Of a DNA stretch of 64,000 bases, positions 32,360 through 41,170 are shown in pieces. Positions within the stretch are counted from its first letter, which is position 1. Each line of letters starts with the position of its first letter. This DNA is from Hyphomicrobiales bacterium (lineage in GTDB: Bacteria > Pseudomonadota > Alphaproteobacteria > Rhizobiales > Devosiaceae): assembly GCA_027487555.1 (NCBI GenBank), contig JAIYDI010000019.1:1-64000 (forward strand), given 5' to 3'. Under the pieces are notes generated by a model. It made no database searches. It saw nothing but the letters and a program-made list of their open reading frames with translations, and was not told the DNA's origin. The position numbers and the translations under genes are program-made.

Positions 32360-33448
32360 ATGGCAACCATTTACGACGTGGCGAAAGCCGCGGGCGTATC
32401 GCCGAAGACGGTGAGCCGGGTGCTGAACGGCGACGCGCCGGTCGGTGCCGGCACCCGCGAGGCGGTGGAAAAGGCCATGCGCGAACTCGGCTACGTGCCC
32501 TCGAGCGCCGCCCGCATGATGCGCTCCAACCGCTCCGGAATTGTCGGGTTGATCACCGGCGCCATCTCGATGTCGCCTGAGCCGGCCCAGCCCGCGGGTC
32601 TGCCCGAACTCTTCATCGTCCAGGGCATCCAGCGCGCCATCGCCGGCTCCGGCCGGACGCTGATGATCGCCGATTCCGGCGGCAGCCCGGACAAGGTCCC
32701 CGGCCTTGTGCAGACCTTCCTCGAGCATCGGGTCGAGGGGCTGATCTACGTCGCCGAGTATCACCAGCGCGTTGCATTGCCGCCGATTCCGGCCGACACA
32801 CCCGTCGTCCTCGCCAATTGCTATGACGATGCCGGCACGCCGGCCATCCTGCCGGACGACCGGCGCGGCCAGCACGACCTCGTGACGCGGCTGCTCAAGG
32901 CTGGCCATCGCCGCATAGCCTATCTGTCGCTCCGCCCCGATATCGACGCGACCCGGCTCCGCACTCTCGGCTATCGCGATGCGCTCGCCGCCTTCGGTCT
33001 GCCCTACGATCCTGCGCTGGTGCAGGCGGTGGAGCTGCTTGGCGCCGAGGACGATACCCAACTGCTCTGGACTGTCATCGACCGCATGCTGTCGCTGCCC
33101 GAGCCGCCCACGGTATTCTGCTGCGGCAACGACAAGCAGGCGCTGCGCGTCTACGGCATCCTGCGCTCACGGGGGCTGCGCATCCCCGACCAGATCGGCG
33201 TTGCCGGCTACGACAATTACCGCGTCATCGCCGAAACCCTTTACCCGCCGCTGACCACGGTCGAGCTGCCCTATATCGCCATGGGCGTTCGTGCCGCGCA
33301 GCTGCTTTTGTCCCGCATTTCCGGCGAAAGCCGGAACATTCCCGAGCCGGTGCTTGTGCCCGGACCGGTCTACTGGCGCAGCTCGGCCACCGAGTCGGCG
33401 CCCCATAAACTACCCCAGCTCAAAATCGTGAGGGAGGACCTCCAATGA
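32360..33448 (+). CDS. LacI-family transcriptional repressor of the sugar operon
   Basis: A 362-residue LacI/GalR regulator. The DNA-binding start is ATIYDVAKAAGVSPKTVSRVLNGDAPVGAGTREAVEKAMRELGYVPSSAARMMRS, here cited in part, followed by a periplasmic-binding-protein-like effector domain with the DDRRGQHDLVTRLLKAGHRRIAYLS segment and GVAGYDNYRVIAETLYPPLTTV near the end. ATG at 32360 has GGGAGGAG just upstream. Its stop overlaps the start of the binding-protein gene (ATGA), so regulator and transporter form one operon. The palindrome at 32292-32317 is the expected operator. Confidence 0.88.
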   Translation: MATIYDVAKAAGVSPKTVSRVLNGDAPVGAGTREAVEKAMRELGYVPSSAARMMRSNRSGIVGLITGAISMSPEPAQPAGLPELFIVQGIQRAIAGSGRTLMIADSGGSPDKVPGLVQTFLEHRVEGLIYVAEYHQRVALPPIPADTPVVLANCYDDAGTPAILPDDRRGQHDLVTRLLKAGHRRIAYLSLRPDIDATRLRTLGYRDALAAFGLPYDPALVQAVELLGAEDDTQLLWTVIDRMLSLPEPPTVFCCGNDKQALRVYGILRSRGLRIPDQIGVAGYDNYRVIAETLYPPLTTVELPYIAMGVRAAQLLLSRISGESRNIPEPVLVPGPVYWRSSATESAPHKLPQLKIVREDLQ

Positions 33449-34701
33449 AACGCCGCAGCCTGCTCCTCGGGGCCACGCTTGCCTCTATGCTTCTCAGCAC
33501 CTCTGCCTTCGCCGCGACCACGCTCTCCATGTGGTACCACGGCGCCGGCAGTGACGTGGAAGGGAAGCTCATCAATCAGGTCATCGACGACTTCAACGCC
33601 AGCCAGTCCGACTGGAAGGTCGAACTGCAGAGCTTCCCGCAGGCCGTCTACAACGACAGCGTCACCGCGGCAGCGCTCGCCGGCAACCTGCCGGACATCC
33701 TCGACGTCGACGGCCCCAACATGCCGAACTGGGCGTGGGCCGGCTACATGCAGCCGCTCAAGATCGACGAGAGCAAGATTGCCAACTTCCTGCCCGGCAC
33801 CAAGGGCGTCTGGAACGGCCAGCTCTACTCGATCGGCCTGTGGGACGCGGCGATCTCGCTCGTCACGCGCAAGTCCTATCTCGATGAGCTCGGGCTGCGT
33901 GTTCCGACCCTCGACCAGCCCTGGACGGCCGCCGAGTTCGCCGATGCGCTTGCCAAGGCCAAGGCCTCGGGCAAGTTCAAGTATGCGCTCGACCTCGGCA
34001 CGGCCTGGACCGGCGAATGGTATCCCTATGCGTTCTCGCCCTTCCTGCAGAGCTTCGGTGGCGACATCGTCGACCGCTCGACCTACAAGACCGCTGAAGG
34101 CGCCCTGAACGGCGAAGCAGGCATCGCGTGGGGCAAGTGGTGGCAGAGCCTGTTCACCGACGGGTATGCGCAGGCCACACAGGATCCGGCGGACCGTGAC
34201 AACGGCTTCAACACCGGTGCTTACGCCTTCTCGTGGAACGGCAACTGGGCGGCGCTCGGCACGCTCAAGGCCTTCGAGGATACGCTCTTCCTGCCCGCGC
34301 CGGATTTCGGCAACGGTCCGAAGATCGGCGCCGCCTCCTGGCAGTTCGGCGTCTCGGCCAAGTCGGCTCATCCGGAAGGCGCTGCCGCCTTCATCGAGTT
34401 CGCGCTGCAGGACAAGTACCTCGCCGCCTTCTCGAACGGCATCGGCCTCATCCCGGCGACGCCGTCGGCGGCCGATCTGGTCGATAACTACAAGCCGGGC
34501 GGCCCGCTGCACGTCTTCTTCGACTACTCCAACAAGACCGGCCTCGTCCGTCCGGTGACCCCGGGCTACGTCGTCCAGGCCAAGGTGTTCGAGAAGGCCG
34601 CTGCTGATATCGCCCAGGGCGCCGATGTCGAGGAAACCCTCGATGCCGCCGTCGACGAAATCAACGCCGATATCGAAAAGAACAGCGGCTACGGCCACTG
34701 A
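33445..34701 (+). CDS. Sugar ABC transporter substrate-binding protein (CUT1 type)
   Basis: A 418-residue periplasmic protein with signal peptide MKRRSLLLGATLASMLLSTSAFA cleaved before ATTLSMWYHG. Typical CUT1 binding-protein sequence follows: LAGNLPDILDVDGPNMPNWAW, KGVWNGQLYSIGLWDA and NTGAYAFSWNGNWA. It binds an oligosaccharide; the intracellular hydrolase at 36759 suggests a beta-fructoside, arabinoside or similar. A hairpin follows immediately, as often after the high-copy binding-protein gene. Confidence 0.87.
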   Translation: MKRRSLLLGATLASMLLSTSAFAATTLSMWYHGAGSDVEGKLINQVIDDFNASQSDWKVELQSFPQAVYNDSVTAAALAGNLPDILDVDGPNMPNWAWAGYMQPLKIDESKIANFLPGTKGVWNGQLYSIGLWDAAISLVTRKSYLDELGLRVPTLDQPWTAAEFADALAKAKASGKFKYALDLGTAWTGEWYPYAFSPFLQSFGGDIVDRSTYKTAEGALNGEAGIAWGKWWQSLFTDGYAQATQDPADRDNGFNTGAYAFSWNGNWAALGTLKAFEDTLFLPAPDFGNGPKIGAASWQFGVSAKSAHPEGAAAFIEFALQDKYLAAFSNGIGLIPATPSAADLVDNYKPGGPLHVFFDYSNKTGLVRPVTPGYVVQAKVFEKAAADIAQGADVEETLDAAVDEINADIEKNSGYGH

Positions 34702-34715
34702 TCGATTGCTGACTG

Positions 34716-34739
34716 GGGATCCGGCGCAAGCCGGGTCCC
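34716..34739 (+). terminator. Hairpin after the sugar binding-protein gene
   Basis: GGGATCCGGC and GCCGGGTCCC pair over 10 bp (one G-T) around a GCAA tetraloop, 15 bases after the stop. It probably stabilises the upstream transcript rather than ending the operon, because the permease gene follows within 30 bases. Confidence 0.6.
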
Positions 34740-34768
34740 ACTTTTCGCAAACCTGATTGGAGACCCAA

Positions 34769-35842
34769 TTGGCTTCGAAGTTCACCCGCTCAAATCGGGC
34801 AGGCTGGACGATGGCAGGGCCGGCGATCTTCCTGATCGGCCTGTTCGTCGTCGTGCCCTTCCTGTTCGCCATCGGGCTCAGCTTCACCGATCAGCGTCTG
34901 GTGACGCCCAACCCGACGCAGTTCGTCGGCGCGTCCAATTACAACCAATTGCTGGGTCTCAACCTTCTGCCGCTCGAGCCCGAGCGCGATGCCGCAGGTC
35001 AGATTGTCCGCGACGAGGCGGGCGCCGCCAAATACCCGGCAGTGCGCAGCTTTACCCGCAAGAACCCCGACTACCCGCAATATGACGGCATGCGCGAGTG
35101 GTTCAGCGTCGGGGTGGGCGATACCCAGTGGGTCGTGCTCGCCCGTGACGTCGTGTTCATGACCGCGCTCGTCAATACCTTCATCTTCGTTCTCGTCGTC
35201 GCCCCCCTCCAGGGCGGACTGGCGCTTGGCCTCGCGCTGCTCATCAACCAGAAGCTGCGCGGCATAAACGTGTTCCGGGCCATCTACTTCATGCCCGTGG
35301 TCGTCTCCATCGTCGTGGTGTCCCTGCTCTGGCGCTTCATCTATGACGGGAACTCCGGCCTGCTCAACAACCTGCTGAAATCGCTTACCTTCGGCGCCTT
35401 CCCCTCGGTCGAGTGGCTCGGCCAGCCCGAGACTGCGCTTGGCGCCATCATCGTCATGTCCGTTTGGCAGGCCGTCGGCTTTCATATGGTCATCTGGCTC
35501 TCGGGCCTGCAGACCATCAGCCCCACGCTCTACGAGGCGGCCTCCATCGAGGGCGCCAGCAAGTGGCAGGTGTTCCGCTACGTCACCTGGCCGGGCCTCC
35601 GCAACACCGCCGTCCTCGTGCTCGTCGTCATCACCATGCAGGCCTTCGGGCTCTTCAGCCAGATCGACGTCATGACCAAGGGCGGCCCCCTCGATTCCAC
35701 CCAGACCATCGTGTTCCAGGCTGTGCAGCGCGGCTATGGCAAGCAGGACATTTCGGGCGGGTCCACCATCTCGGTGATCCTGTTCGTGCTCGTGCTCTCC
35801 ATCTCGCTGATCCAGCGCTGGCTGACCCGGGAGAAGCGCTGA
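34769..35842 (+). CDS. Sugar ABC transporter permease (MalF/UgpA type)
   Basis: A 357-residue permease. After the first helix (GPAIFLIGLFVVVPFLFAIGLSF) there is a long periplasmic stretch of about 90 residues, unusual for short UgpA proteins, and then five helices. The EAA loop is LYEAASIEGASKWQVFRYVTWPGLR. The likely start is TTG at 34769, since GGAG lies 6 bases upstream of it; the in-frame TTG at 34757 overlaps that ribosome binding site. Couples to the next permease by TGATG. Confidence 0.85.
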   Translation: MASKFTRSNRAGWTMAGPAIFLIGLFVVVPFLFAIGLSFTDQRLVTPNPTQFVGASNYNQLLGLNLLPLEPERDAAGQIVRDEAGAAKYPAVRSFTRKNPDYPQYDGMREWFSVGVGDTQWVVLARDVVFMTALVNTFIFVLVVAPLQGGLALGLALLINQKLRGINVFRAIYFMPVVVSIVVVSLLWRFIYDGNSGLLNNLLKSLTFGAFPSVEWLGQPETALGAIIVMSVWQAVGFHMVIWLSGLQTISPTLYEAASIEGASKWQVFRYVTWPGLRNTAVLVLVVITMQAFGLFSQIDVMTKGGPLDSTQTIVFQAVQRGYGKQDISGGSTISVILFVLVLSISLIQRWLTREKR

Positions 35843-36747
35843 TGTCCGCTCAAGTCTCGAGCAACGCCTCCACCTCGCGCGCGCCCGACAATCACGGGTT
35901 GCGCCTTGCGGTCCGCTATCTCGTCCTCGTGCTGATTGCGATCATCTTCATTTTCCCCCTGATCTTCATGATCATGTCGAGCCTGAAGCCTGATGGGCAG
36001 CTGCTCTCGGACACGAGGAGCCTCGCAGCCTTCCTGCCGGTGGGGGATATCTCGTTCGACAATTATGTCGATGCGTTCAAGCGTGCCCCGGTACTGCTCT
36101 TTGTCACCAACTCGGTGATCGTCACCGGTGTGACGGTGGTCCTCTCGCTTGTCGTCTGCTCGATCGCGGGCTTTGCCTTCGTGTTCATCGATTGGCGCGG
36201 CCGCGAACTGATGCTCACCCTGCTGCTCGCCACCCTCATCGTGCCGTTCGAAACCATCGCCATCCCGCTGCTGCTCATCGCCTCGAAGCTGCCCTGGATC
36301 GGCGCTGAAGGCCTGACCTTCGGGTGGCTGAATTCCTACCAGGTGCAGATCGTCCCCTTCGTGGTCGATGGGCTCACGGTCTATCTGTTCATCCAGTATT
36401 TCAAGGATCTGCCGGGCGAACTGATCGAGGCGGCGCGGGTCGAGGGCGCCACCTGGTGGCAGGTCTATCGCCGGATCGTCATGCCGCTCGCCGGCCCGGT
36501 CGTTGCCACCGCCGCCATCCTCAAGTTCCTTGCCATGTACAACCAGTATCTCTGGCCACTGATGGTGGTGCAGGAGGAGACCTATCGGCCGGTGATGGTG
36601 GGCCTGCAGTATTTCTTCCAGCTCAACCGCGCCTGGGGCGAGATCATGGCCTACCTGAGCCTCATCACCGTACCGGTGCTCGCCTTCTACCTTGTCCTGC
36701 AACGCGCATTCATCGCCTCGATCGCCTCGACCGGCGTCAAGGGCTGA
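35842..36747 (+). CDS. Sugar ABC transporter permease (MalG/UgpE type)
   Basis: A 301-residue permease with a 30-residue cytoplasmic N-terminus and six helices. The EAA loop is LIEAARVEGATWWQVYRRIVMPLAGPV. Conserved MalG-type features are IFPLIFMIMSSLKPDGQLLSD in helix 1 and the C-terminal AFIASIASTGVKG. Its start overlaps the preceding stop by one base. It forms the heterodimeric channel with the 34769 permease. Confidence 0.88.
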   Translation: MSAQVSSNASTSRAPDNHGLRLAVRYLVLVLIAIIFIFPLIFMIMSSLKPDGQLLSDTRSLAAFLPVGDISFDNYVDAFKRAPVLLFVTNSVIVTGVTVVLSLVVCSIAGFAFVFIDWRGRELMLTLLLATLIVPFETIAIPLLLIASKLPWIGAEGLTFGWLNSYQVQIVPFVVDGLTVYLFIQYFKDLPGELIEAARVEGATWWQVYRRIVMPLAGPVVATAAILKFLAMYNQYLWPLMVVQEETYRPVMVGLQYFFQLNRAWGEIMAYLSLITVPVLAFYLVLQRAFIASIASTGVKG

Positions 36748-36758
36748 CGGAGTATCCC

Positions 36759-37751
36759 ATGACGATTTCCATTCCCGGCAAATGGCTGTGGGACAGCTGG
36801 TACCTGCGCGACGGCGACCACTACCACGGCTTCTTCCTGCAGGCCGACGATACGCTCGGGGACCCGGACCTGCGCCATTTCAACGTGAGCCAGGGCCATG
36901 CCGTCTCGACCGACCTGGTGGAGTGGACCTATACCGGCACCTGCTTCAAGCCCCAGACCCACCCGGCATGGGACGACTACACCACATGGACGGGCTCGGT
37001 GGTGAAGGGCGACGATGGGCTGTTCCACCTGTTCTACACCGGCACCACCCGCGCCGAGGCCGGCATGTACCAGCGCATCGGCCACGCCACGTCGACCGAT
37101 ATGGTAAGCTTCACCCGGCTTGGCACCGGTTTCTGTCTCGATCTCGAGGGCCCGAACGCCAGGTATTACGAAGTGCCGCATATGGTCGGCCACTGGCACG
37201 ATCGCGCCATGCGCGACCCCTGGGTCCTGCGCGATCCGAAGGGCTCGGGCTGGCTGATGTTCTTTACCGCCCGTGTACCCGGCGTGGCCGAGGCGAATGC
37301 CGGCGGCGCCATCGGCCTTGCCACCTCGCCCGACATGCTGACCTGGACGCTTGAGCCCCCGGTGTTTACCGGCGGTTTCGGCCAGCTCGAAGTGCCGCAG
37401 GTCTTCGCCTATCGCGGCAAGTGGTATTGCCTGTTCTGCACCGCCTCGATTCACTGGTCGGAAGCCTATCGCAAGGCCAATCCGCAGAGCCCGGTTACCG
37501 GCACCCATTACCTCATGGCCGACGATCCCCGCGGGCCCTGGACCATCGCGCCCGGCCCCTTCCTCGATGGCGACGACCCGTGCCGCCGCTATGCGGCGCG
37601 CATCGTCGAAACCGACCAGGGCCTCATGCTGCTCGGCTTCGCCGATGGCGGCAAGGCTCGCTTCGGCGGCTACATCATGGATCCCGAACCGGTCGAAGTC
37701 CTTCCGGACGGCCGTCTCCACGTCAACTCCATCCGTCAGGCAGCGGAGTAA
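36759..37751 (+). CDS. Five-bladed beta-propeller glycoside hydrolase (GH32/GH43/GH68-like), intracellular
   Basis: A 330-residue propeller hydrolase with no signal peptide. Candidate catalytic residues fit clan J/F: nucleophile Asp12 (KWLWDSWYLRDGDHYHGFF), transition-state stabiliser Asp153 in the RDP motif (MRDPWVLRDP), and acid/base Glu211 (GQLEVPQVF). Other family marks are WTGSVVKGDDGLFHLFYTGT and YCLFCTAS. It should cleave the sugar imported by the operon's ABC system in the cytoplasm. Specificity (fructoside, arabinoside, xyloside) cannot be told from motifs. ATG at 36759, with GGAG 8 bases upstream, follows the permease by 11 bases. Confidence 0.83.
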   Translation: MTISIPGKWLWDSWYLRDGDHYHGFFLQADDTLGDPDLRHFNVSQGHAVSTDLVEWTYTGTCFKPQTHPAWDDYTTWTGSVVKGDDGLFHLFYTGTTRAEAGMYQRIGHATSTDMVSFTRLGTGFCLDLEGPNARYYEVPHMVGHWHDRAMRDPWVLRDPKGSGWLMFFTARVPGVAEANAGGAIGLATSPDMLTWTLEPPVFTGGFGQLEVPQVFAYRGKWYCLFCTASIHWSEAYRKANPQSPVTGTHYLMADDPRGPWTIAPGPFLDGDDPCRRYAARIVETDQGLMLLGFADGGKARFGGYIMDPEPVEVLPDGRLHVNSIRQAAE

Positions 37752-37754
37752 GCC

Positions 37755-38825
37755 ATGGCCAGCGTTACCCTCAAGGGCATCAAGAAGTCCTACGGCGTCA
37801 CCGAGGTGATCAAGGGCGTCGATCTCACCATCGCCGACGGCGAGTTCACTGTCTTCGTCGGCCCCTCCGGCTGCGGCAAGTCCACGCTGCTCCGCATGAT
37901 CGCCGGGCTCGAAGATATCTCGGCGGGCACGCTGTCCATCGGCGAGCAGGTGGTCAATGACCTGCCCCCCAAGGATCGCCGCATCGCAATGGTGTTCCAG
38001 TCCTACGCCATCTTCCCGCATATGACCGTGCGCGAGAACGTCGCCTTCGGCCTCACCATTGCCGGGGCCCCCAAGGAGGAGAAGGATGCCAAGGTCGCCG
38101 AGGCGGCCCGCATCCTGCAGATGGAGCACCTGCTCGACCGCCGGCCGAGCCAGCTCTCCGGCGGCCAGCGCCAGCGGGTTGCCATCGGCCGCGCCATCGT
38201 TCGGAAGCCCGCCGTGTTCCTGTTTGACGAACCGCTCTCCAACCTCGATGCGGCTTTGCGCGTCGACATGCGCATGGAGCTCTCCAAACTTCACGCCGAT
38301 CTCAAGGCAACGATGATCTACGTGACGCACGATCAGGTCGAAGCCATGACGCTCGCCGACAAGATCGTCGTGCTCAATGCCGGCATCGTGCAGCAGGTCG
38401 GCAGCCCGCTGGAACTCTACCACCAGCCCGCCAACCTCTTTGTCGCCGGCTTCATCGGCTCACCCAAGATGAATTTCATCGAGGTGACTGCCGCCCGCTC
38501 CGAAGATGGCCGCGCCATCGTCTCCGCCACTGATACCGGCCCCATTTCAGCACCGGTCCGCACCAGCGTGTCGGCCGGGCAGAAGCTTACGCTCGGCATC
38601 CGTCCTCATCACCTCGCGCTCACCGCCGACGGTCCGATCGCCGGCAATGTGCGGCTCATCGAGCGGCTCGGGCACGAAACCATCATCAGCGCGGCGCTGC
38701 CTTCGGGCTACGAGATTGTCGCGGCGCTCGCGGGTGATGTCGGGCTGACGCTCGGCCAGCCGGTACGGCTTGCCCCCGAAACCTCGGAACTGCATCTCTT
38801 CGACGCCAGCGGCGTCGCGGTCTGA
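37755..38825 (+). CDS. Sugar ABC transporter ATPase (UgpC/MsmK type)
   Basis: A 356-residue CUT1 ATPase: Walker A GPSGCGKST, Q-loop MVFQSYAIFPHMTV, signature [15 protein letters not shown], Walker B VFLFDEPLSNLDAAL, His-loop YVTHDQVEAM. A C-terminal regulatory OB/TOBE region of about 120 residues follows (GFIGSPKMNF, LGIRPHHLAL). It energises the operon's permeases; because such ATPases are often shared, it could also serve the fused permease at 48167-50128, which has no ATPase gene nearby. Confidence 0.9.
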   Translation: MASVTLKGIKKSYGVTEVIKGVDLTIADGEFTVFVGPSGCGKSTLLRMIAGLEDISAGTLSIGEQVVNDLPPKDRRIAMVFQSYAIFPHMTVRENVAFGLTIAGAPKEEKDAKVAEAARILQMEHLLDRRPSQLSGGQRQRVAIGRAIVRKPAVFLFDEPLSNLDAALRVDMRMELSKLHADLKATMIYVTHDQVEAMTLADKIVVLNAGIVQQVGSPLELYHQPANLFVAGFIGSPKMNFIEVTAARSEDGRAIVSATDTGPISAPVRTSVSAGQKLTLGIRPHHLALTADGPIAGNVRLIERLGHETIISAALPSGYEIVAALAGDVGLTLGQPVRLAPETSELHLFDASGVAV

Positions 38826-38834
38826 TCACCACTT

Positions 38835-38856
38835 GGCAGGCTTCCCTCAGCCTGCC
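38835..38856 (+). terminator. Terminator at the end of the sugar operon
   Basis: GGCAGGCT and AGCCTGCC form a perfect 8-bp stem with a 6-base loop (TCCCTC), 10 bases after the ATPase stop. No long T-run, but the position at the operon end supports it. Confidence 0.55.
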
Positions 38857-38957
38857 CAGTTCGCCTCCCCGTGGTCATCCCCCTCTCGCACCATGGGGAG
38901 GCGCATCCTCTAGCTATCGAGGATCAGGATCTGCATCGCATCATGGCGTTCGCAGCG

Positions 38958-39356
38958 TCACAGAATGCGGGAGCGATACGCGGGCGAAGGTACCCAGCAG
39001 GTCTGGCGCCTGCCGAACAATCGGTAGCGATTCTTCGCCACCCAGCGATACACCGGGTCGCGAAACAGCGCGGGAATGACACGGAACAGCCCCACCAGCC
39101 GCCATGGAAAGCCCAGCGCTTCATAGATGCCGAGCACGGCGTCGCTATCCTTGCGAACGCGCTCGCCCTCGATCAGCAAAATCGACGTCGGGTCCGCAGG
39201 GTTCAATCCGTGCCTCCTGCACAAATCAGCCCCGGCCGCGGTCTGTATCGAGGCAAGTCGGAAGGTCTCCCGCCGATCCTGCGTCAAGATGAACTGGGCA
39301 TTGGTGGAGCAGAGCACGCACTCCGCATCAAACAGAACAATCCGAATTTCAAGCAT
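38958..39356 (-). CDS. DCC-family thiol-disulfide oxidoreductase-like protein (DUF393)
   Basis: A 132-residue protein with the DCC signature near the N-terminus: IVLFDAECVLCSTNAQF, a D-x-x-C-x-x-C redox-type motif. It continues with the family's LASIQTAAGADLCRRHGL and SILLIEGERVRKDSDAVLGIYEALGFPWRLV blocks, and ends DPVYRWVAKNRYRLFGRRQTC. Function is not established for the family; a thioredoxin-like redox role is supposed. ATG at 39356 is chosen because conserved sequence starts there. Diverges from the MerR-ATPase gene. Confidence 0.78.
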   Translation of the reverse strand: MLEIRIVLFDAECVLCSTNAQFILTQDRRETFRLASIQTAAGADLCRRHGLNPADPTSILLIEGERVRKDSDAVLGIYEALGFPWRLVGLFRVIPALFRDPVYRWVAKNRYRLFGRRQTCWVPSPAYRSRIL

Positions 39357-39576
39357 CCACCAGAGAGCGGCAACATCGCCGCGAACTGAATAGACCACCA
39401 CAAGCCTGCAGCGTCGAGCCGTATTGCTGCGGCGTATCTGCGCATGGCGGAGCGCAGAGCAAGCCGCTCCGTCTTGCCGCCACACCACGCGCGCCGTGCG
39501 GATTTCGCTTGCGCCTGACCCAGGGGCAAAGCTGCTGTGTGATGCGGTCAGCAACCCGCACCATGAGTCGCGCGAA

Positions 39577-40578
39577 ATGTCAGAGCCTCACCTCAGCCCA
39601 TCCGAAGCTGCCGCACGCCTCGGCGTTTCGTCCAAGGCCCTGCGCCTTTATGAGCAGCGCGGATTCGTTACCCCCCTCCGCTCCGCCGCCGGTTGGCGGA
39701 CCTACGGCCCGATGGAAATGGCGCGGGCCCGCCAGGTGGTCGCCCTGCGCGCGCTGGGCCTGAGCCTCGGCCAGATCGGCCGGGTGCTGGACGGCAATCC
39801 TGAAGAACTCGATGCCGCGTTCGCCGCTCACCAGGCCGACCTGGACGCGCGGCTGGGCACACTCTGCGGCGCCATTGCGGAGATCCGTCGCCTCAGGGCG
39901 GTGCTTGCAGAGGGAATCCTGCCCGATCTCGTCGGGCTGTCCGACCTCGCGCCGGCCTCAGCGGAACCGCTGCTGAGCTTCGACCTGCCTTGGCCATGGG
40001 GAGGTGAGCGGTTCGAACTCCACGCACTCGCCCCCATCACCTTCCTCGTTGGCCCGCTGGGCAGCGGCAAGACCAGGCTCGCCATGCGGCTGGCCGCCGA
40101 ACTGCCCGGCGCGCTGTTTCTCGGGCTTGAGCGCGCCGAGGCGCCGCAACTCACCATGGAGTGCCGGGCCCGCATCGCGCCCCAGCTCGCCTGGCTGGAG
40201 GAGGACGGCGCCACTGTCACCGAAGCTCTGCTCCGGCTTGTTGCGACCCTCGATACAGCGTCTGGCTGTCTCGTGGTCGACATGGTGGAAGAGGGGCTCG
40301 ACGAGGCCACCCAGCATGCACTTGTCGCGCATCTGCGCCGGCGGGGTGCCTCGGCCCGGCCTCTCGTCCTCATGACCCGCTCGAGCGCCATTCTCGATCT
40401 TGAGAGCCTGCGGCCCGACGAGGCGATCATCTTCTGCCCGGCCAATCATGCGCCGCCATCCATGGTGCTGCCGGTGCCGGGCGCAAAGGGGTTCGAGGCG
40501 GTGGGCTCCTGTCTCGGTACGCCGGACGTGCGGGCCCGCACCGCGGGTATCGTCGCCATGCGCCCCGCGGCGACCTGA
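39577..40578 (+). CDS. MerR-type regulator fused to a P-loop ATPase-like domain
   Basis: A 333-residue two-domain protein. Residues about 5-75 are a MerR winged helix (SEAAARLGVSSKALRLYEQRGFVTPLRSAAGWRTYG), followed by a dimerisation helix (EELDAAFAAHQADLDARLGTLCGAIAEIRRL). From about 130 the protein changes to an ABC/AAA-like nucleotide-binding fold: FELHALAPITFLVGPLGSGKTRLAMRLAAELPGALFLGL with Walker A GPLGSGKT (159-166), then GCLVVDMVEEGLDEATQHALVAHLRRR as Walker B-like strand and D-loop, and a sensor-like VLMTRSSAILDL. The usual small MerR effector domain is replaced, so nucleotide state may gate DNA binding. Target unknown; the thioredoxin/CcdA pair downstream is a candidate. Confidence 0.8.
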   Translation: MSEPHLSPSEAAARLGVSSKALRLYEQRGFVTPLRSAAGWRTYGPMEMARARQVVALRALGLSLGQIGRVLDGNPEELDAAFAAHQADLDARLGTLCGAIAEIRRLRAVLAEGILPDLVGLSDLAPASAEPLLSFDLPWPWGGERFELHALAPITFLVGPLGSGKTRLAMRLAAELPGALFLGLERAEAPQLTMECRARIAPQLAWLEEDGATVTEALLRLVATLDTASGCLVVDMVEEGLDEATQHALVAHLRRRGASARPLVLMTRSSAILDLESLRPDEAIIFCPANHAPPSMVLPVPGAKGFEAVGSCLGTPDVRARTAGIVAMRPAAT

Positions 40579-40787
40579 TGCTCCCCAAGCATGCGACATC
40601 TCCAGCCTCGATGCCGACAAGGCCCCCCCTTGCCGGGACGCTCGCCCATCCGGCTCGGGTTCGGGACATGCCCATTTCGACATGTGCAAGGTGCATCTTG
40701 CATCACTTCGGGTTGGGCGCCGCAGAACGTGCAGATCCGCGATCCTTGCAGGGGCGTAGACTCAACCAACAGCACCTGGAGTTTGCC

Positions 40788-41168
40788 ATGCGTTTGCTTG
40801 CCCACATCGTTCTCGCCGCCACGCTGGCGTTTTCTGCCCCCGCCCTCGCCTTCGAGATCAAGCCGTATGATGCCGCGCAGGTTCAGACCGCCATCGCGTC
40901 GGGCAAGCCGGTCGTGGTGCATGTCTTTGCGCCCTGGTGCCTGCAGTGCCGCGCGCAGGAGAATATCCTCAAGCGCCTGTCGGCGGCGGGCACCTACGAC
41001 AACATGGCTTTCTTCCGGGTCAACTACGACCAGCAGAAGGATGCGGTGAAGGCGCTGGATGTACCGCGTTCGACCCTCATCGCCTTCAAGGGCGGCAAGG
41101 AAACCGGCCGTATGTCCTGGGGCGTGAGCGAAGATTCAGTGGTCAAGGTGCTGGCGACGGCCGAATAG
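40788..41168 (+). CDS. Periplasmic thioredoxin-fold protein
   Basis: A 126-residue protein with signal peptide MRLLAHIVLAATLAFSAPALA and a thioredoxin domain whose active site is APWCLQCRAQ (C-x-x-C). The cis-Pro loop is DVPRSTLIAFKGGKETGRM. Upstream (GGAG near the ATG at 40788) and directly downstream is a CcdA-like membrane protein, so the pair probably moves electrons across the inner membrane to periplasmic thiols, as DsbD-like modules do. Confidence 0.83.
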   Translation: MRLLAHIVLAATLAFSAPALAFEIKPYDAAQVQTAIASGKPVVVHVFAPWCLQCRAQENILKRLSAAGTYDNMAFFRVNYDQQKDAVKALDVPRSTLIAFKGGKETGRMSWGVSEDSVVKVLATAE

Positions 41169-41170
41169 TC

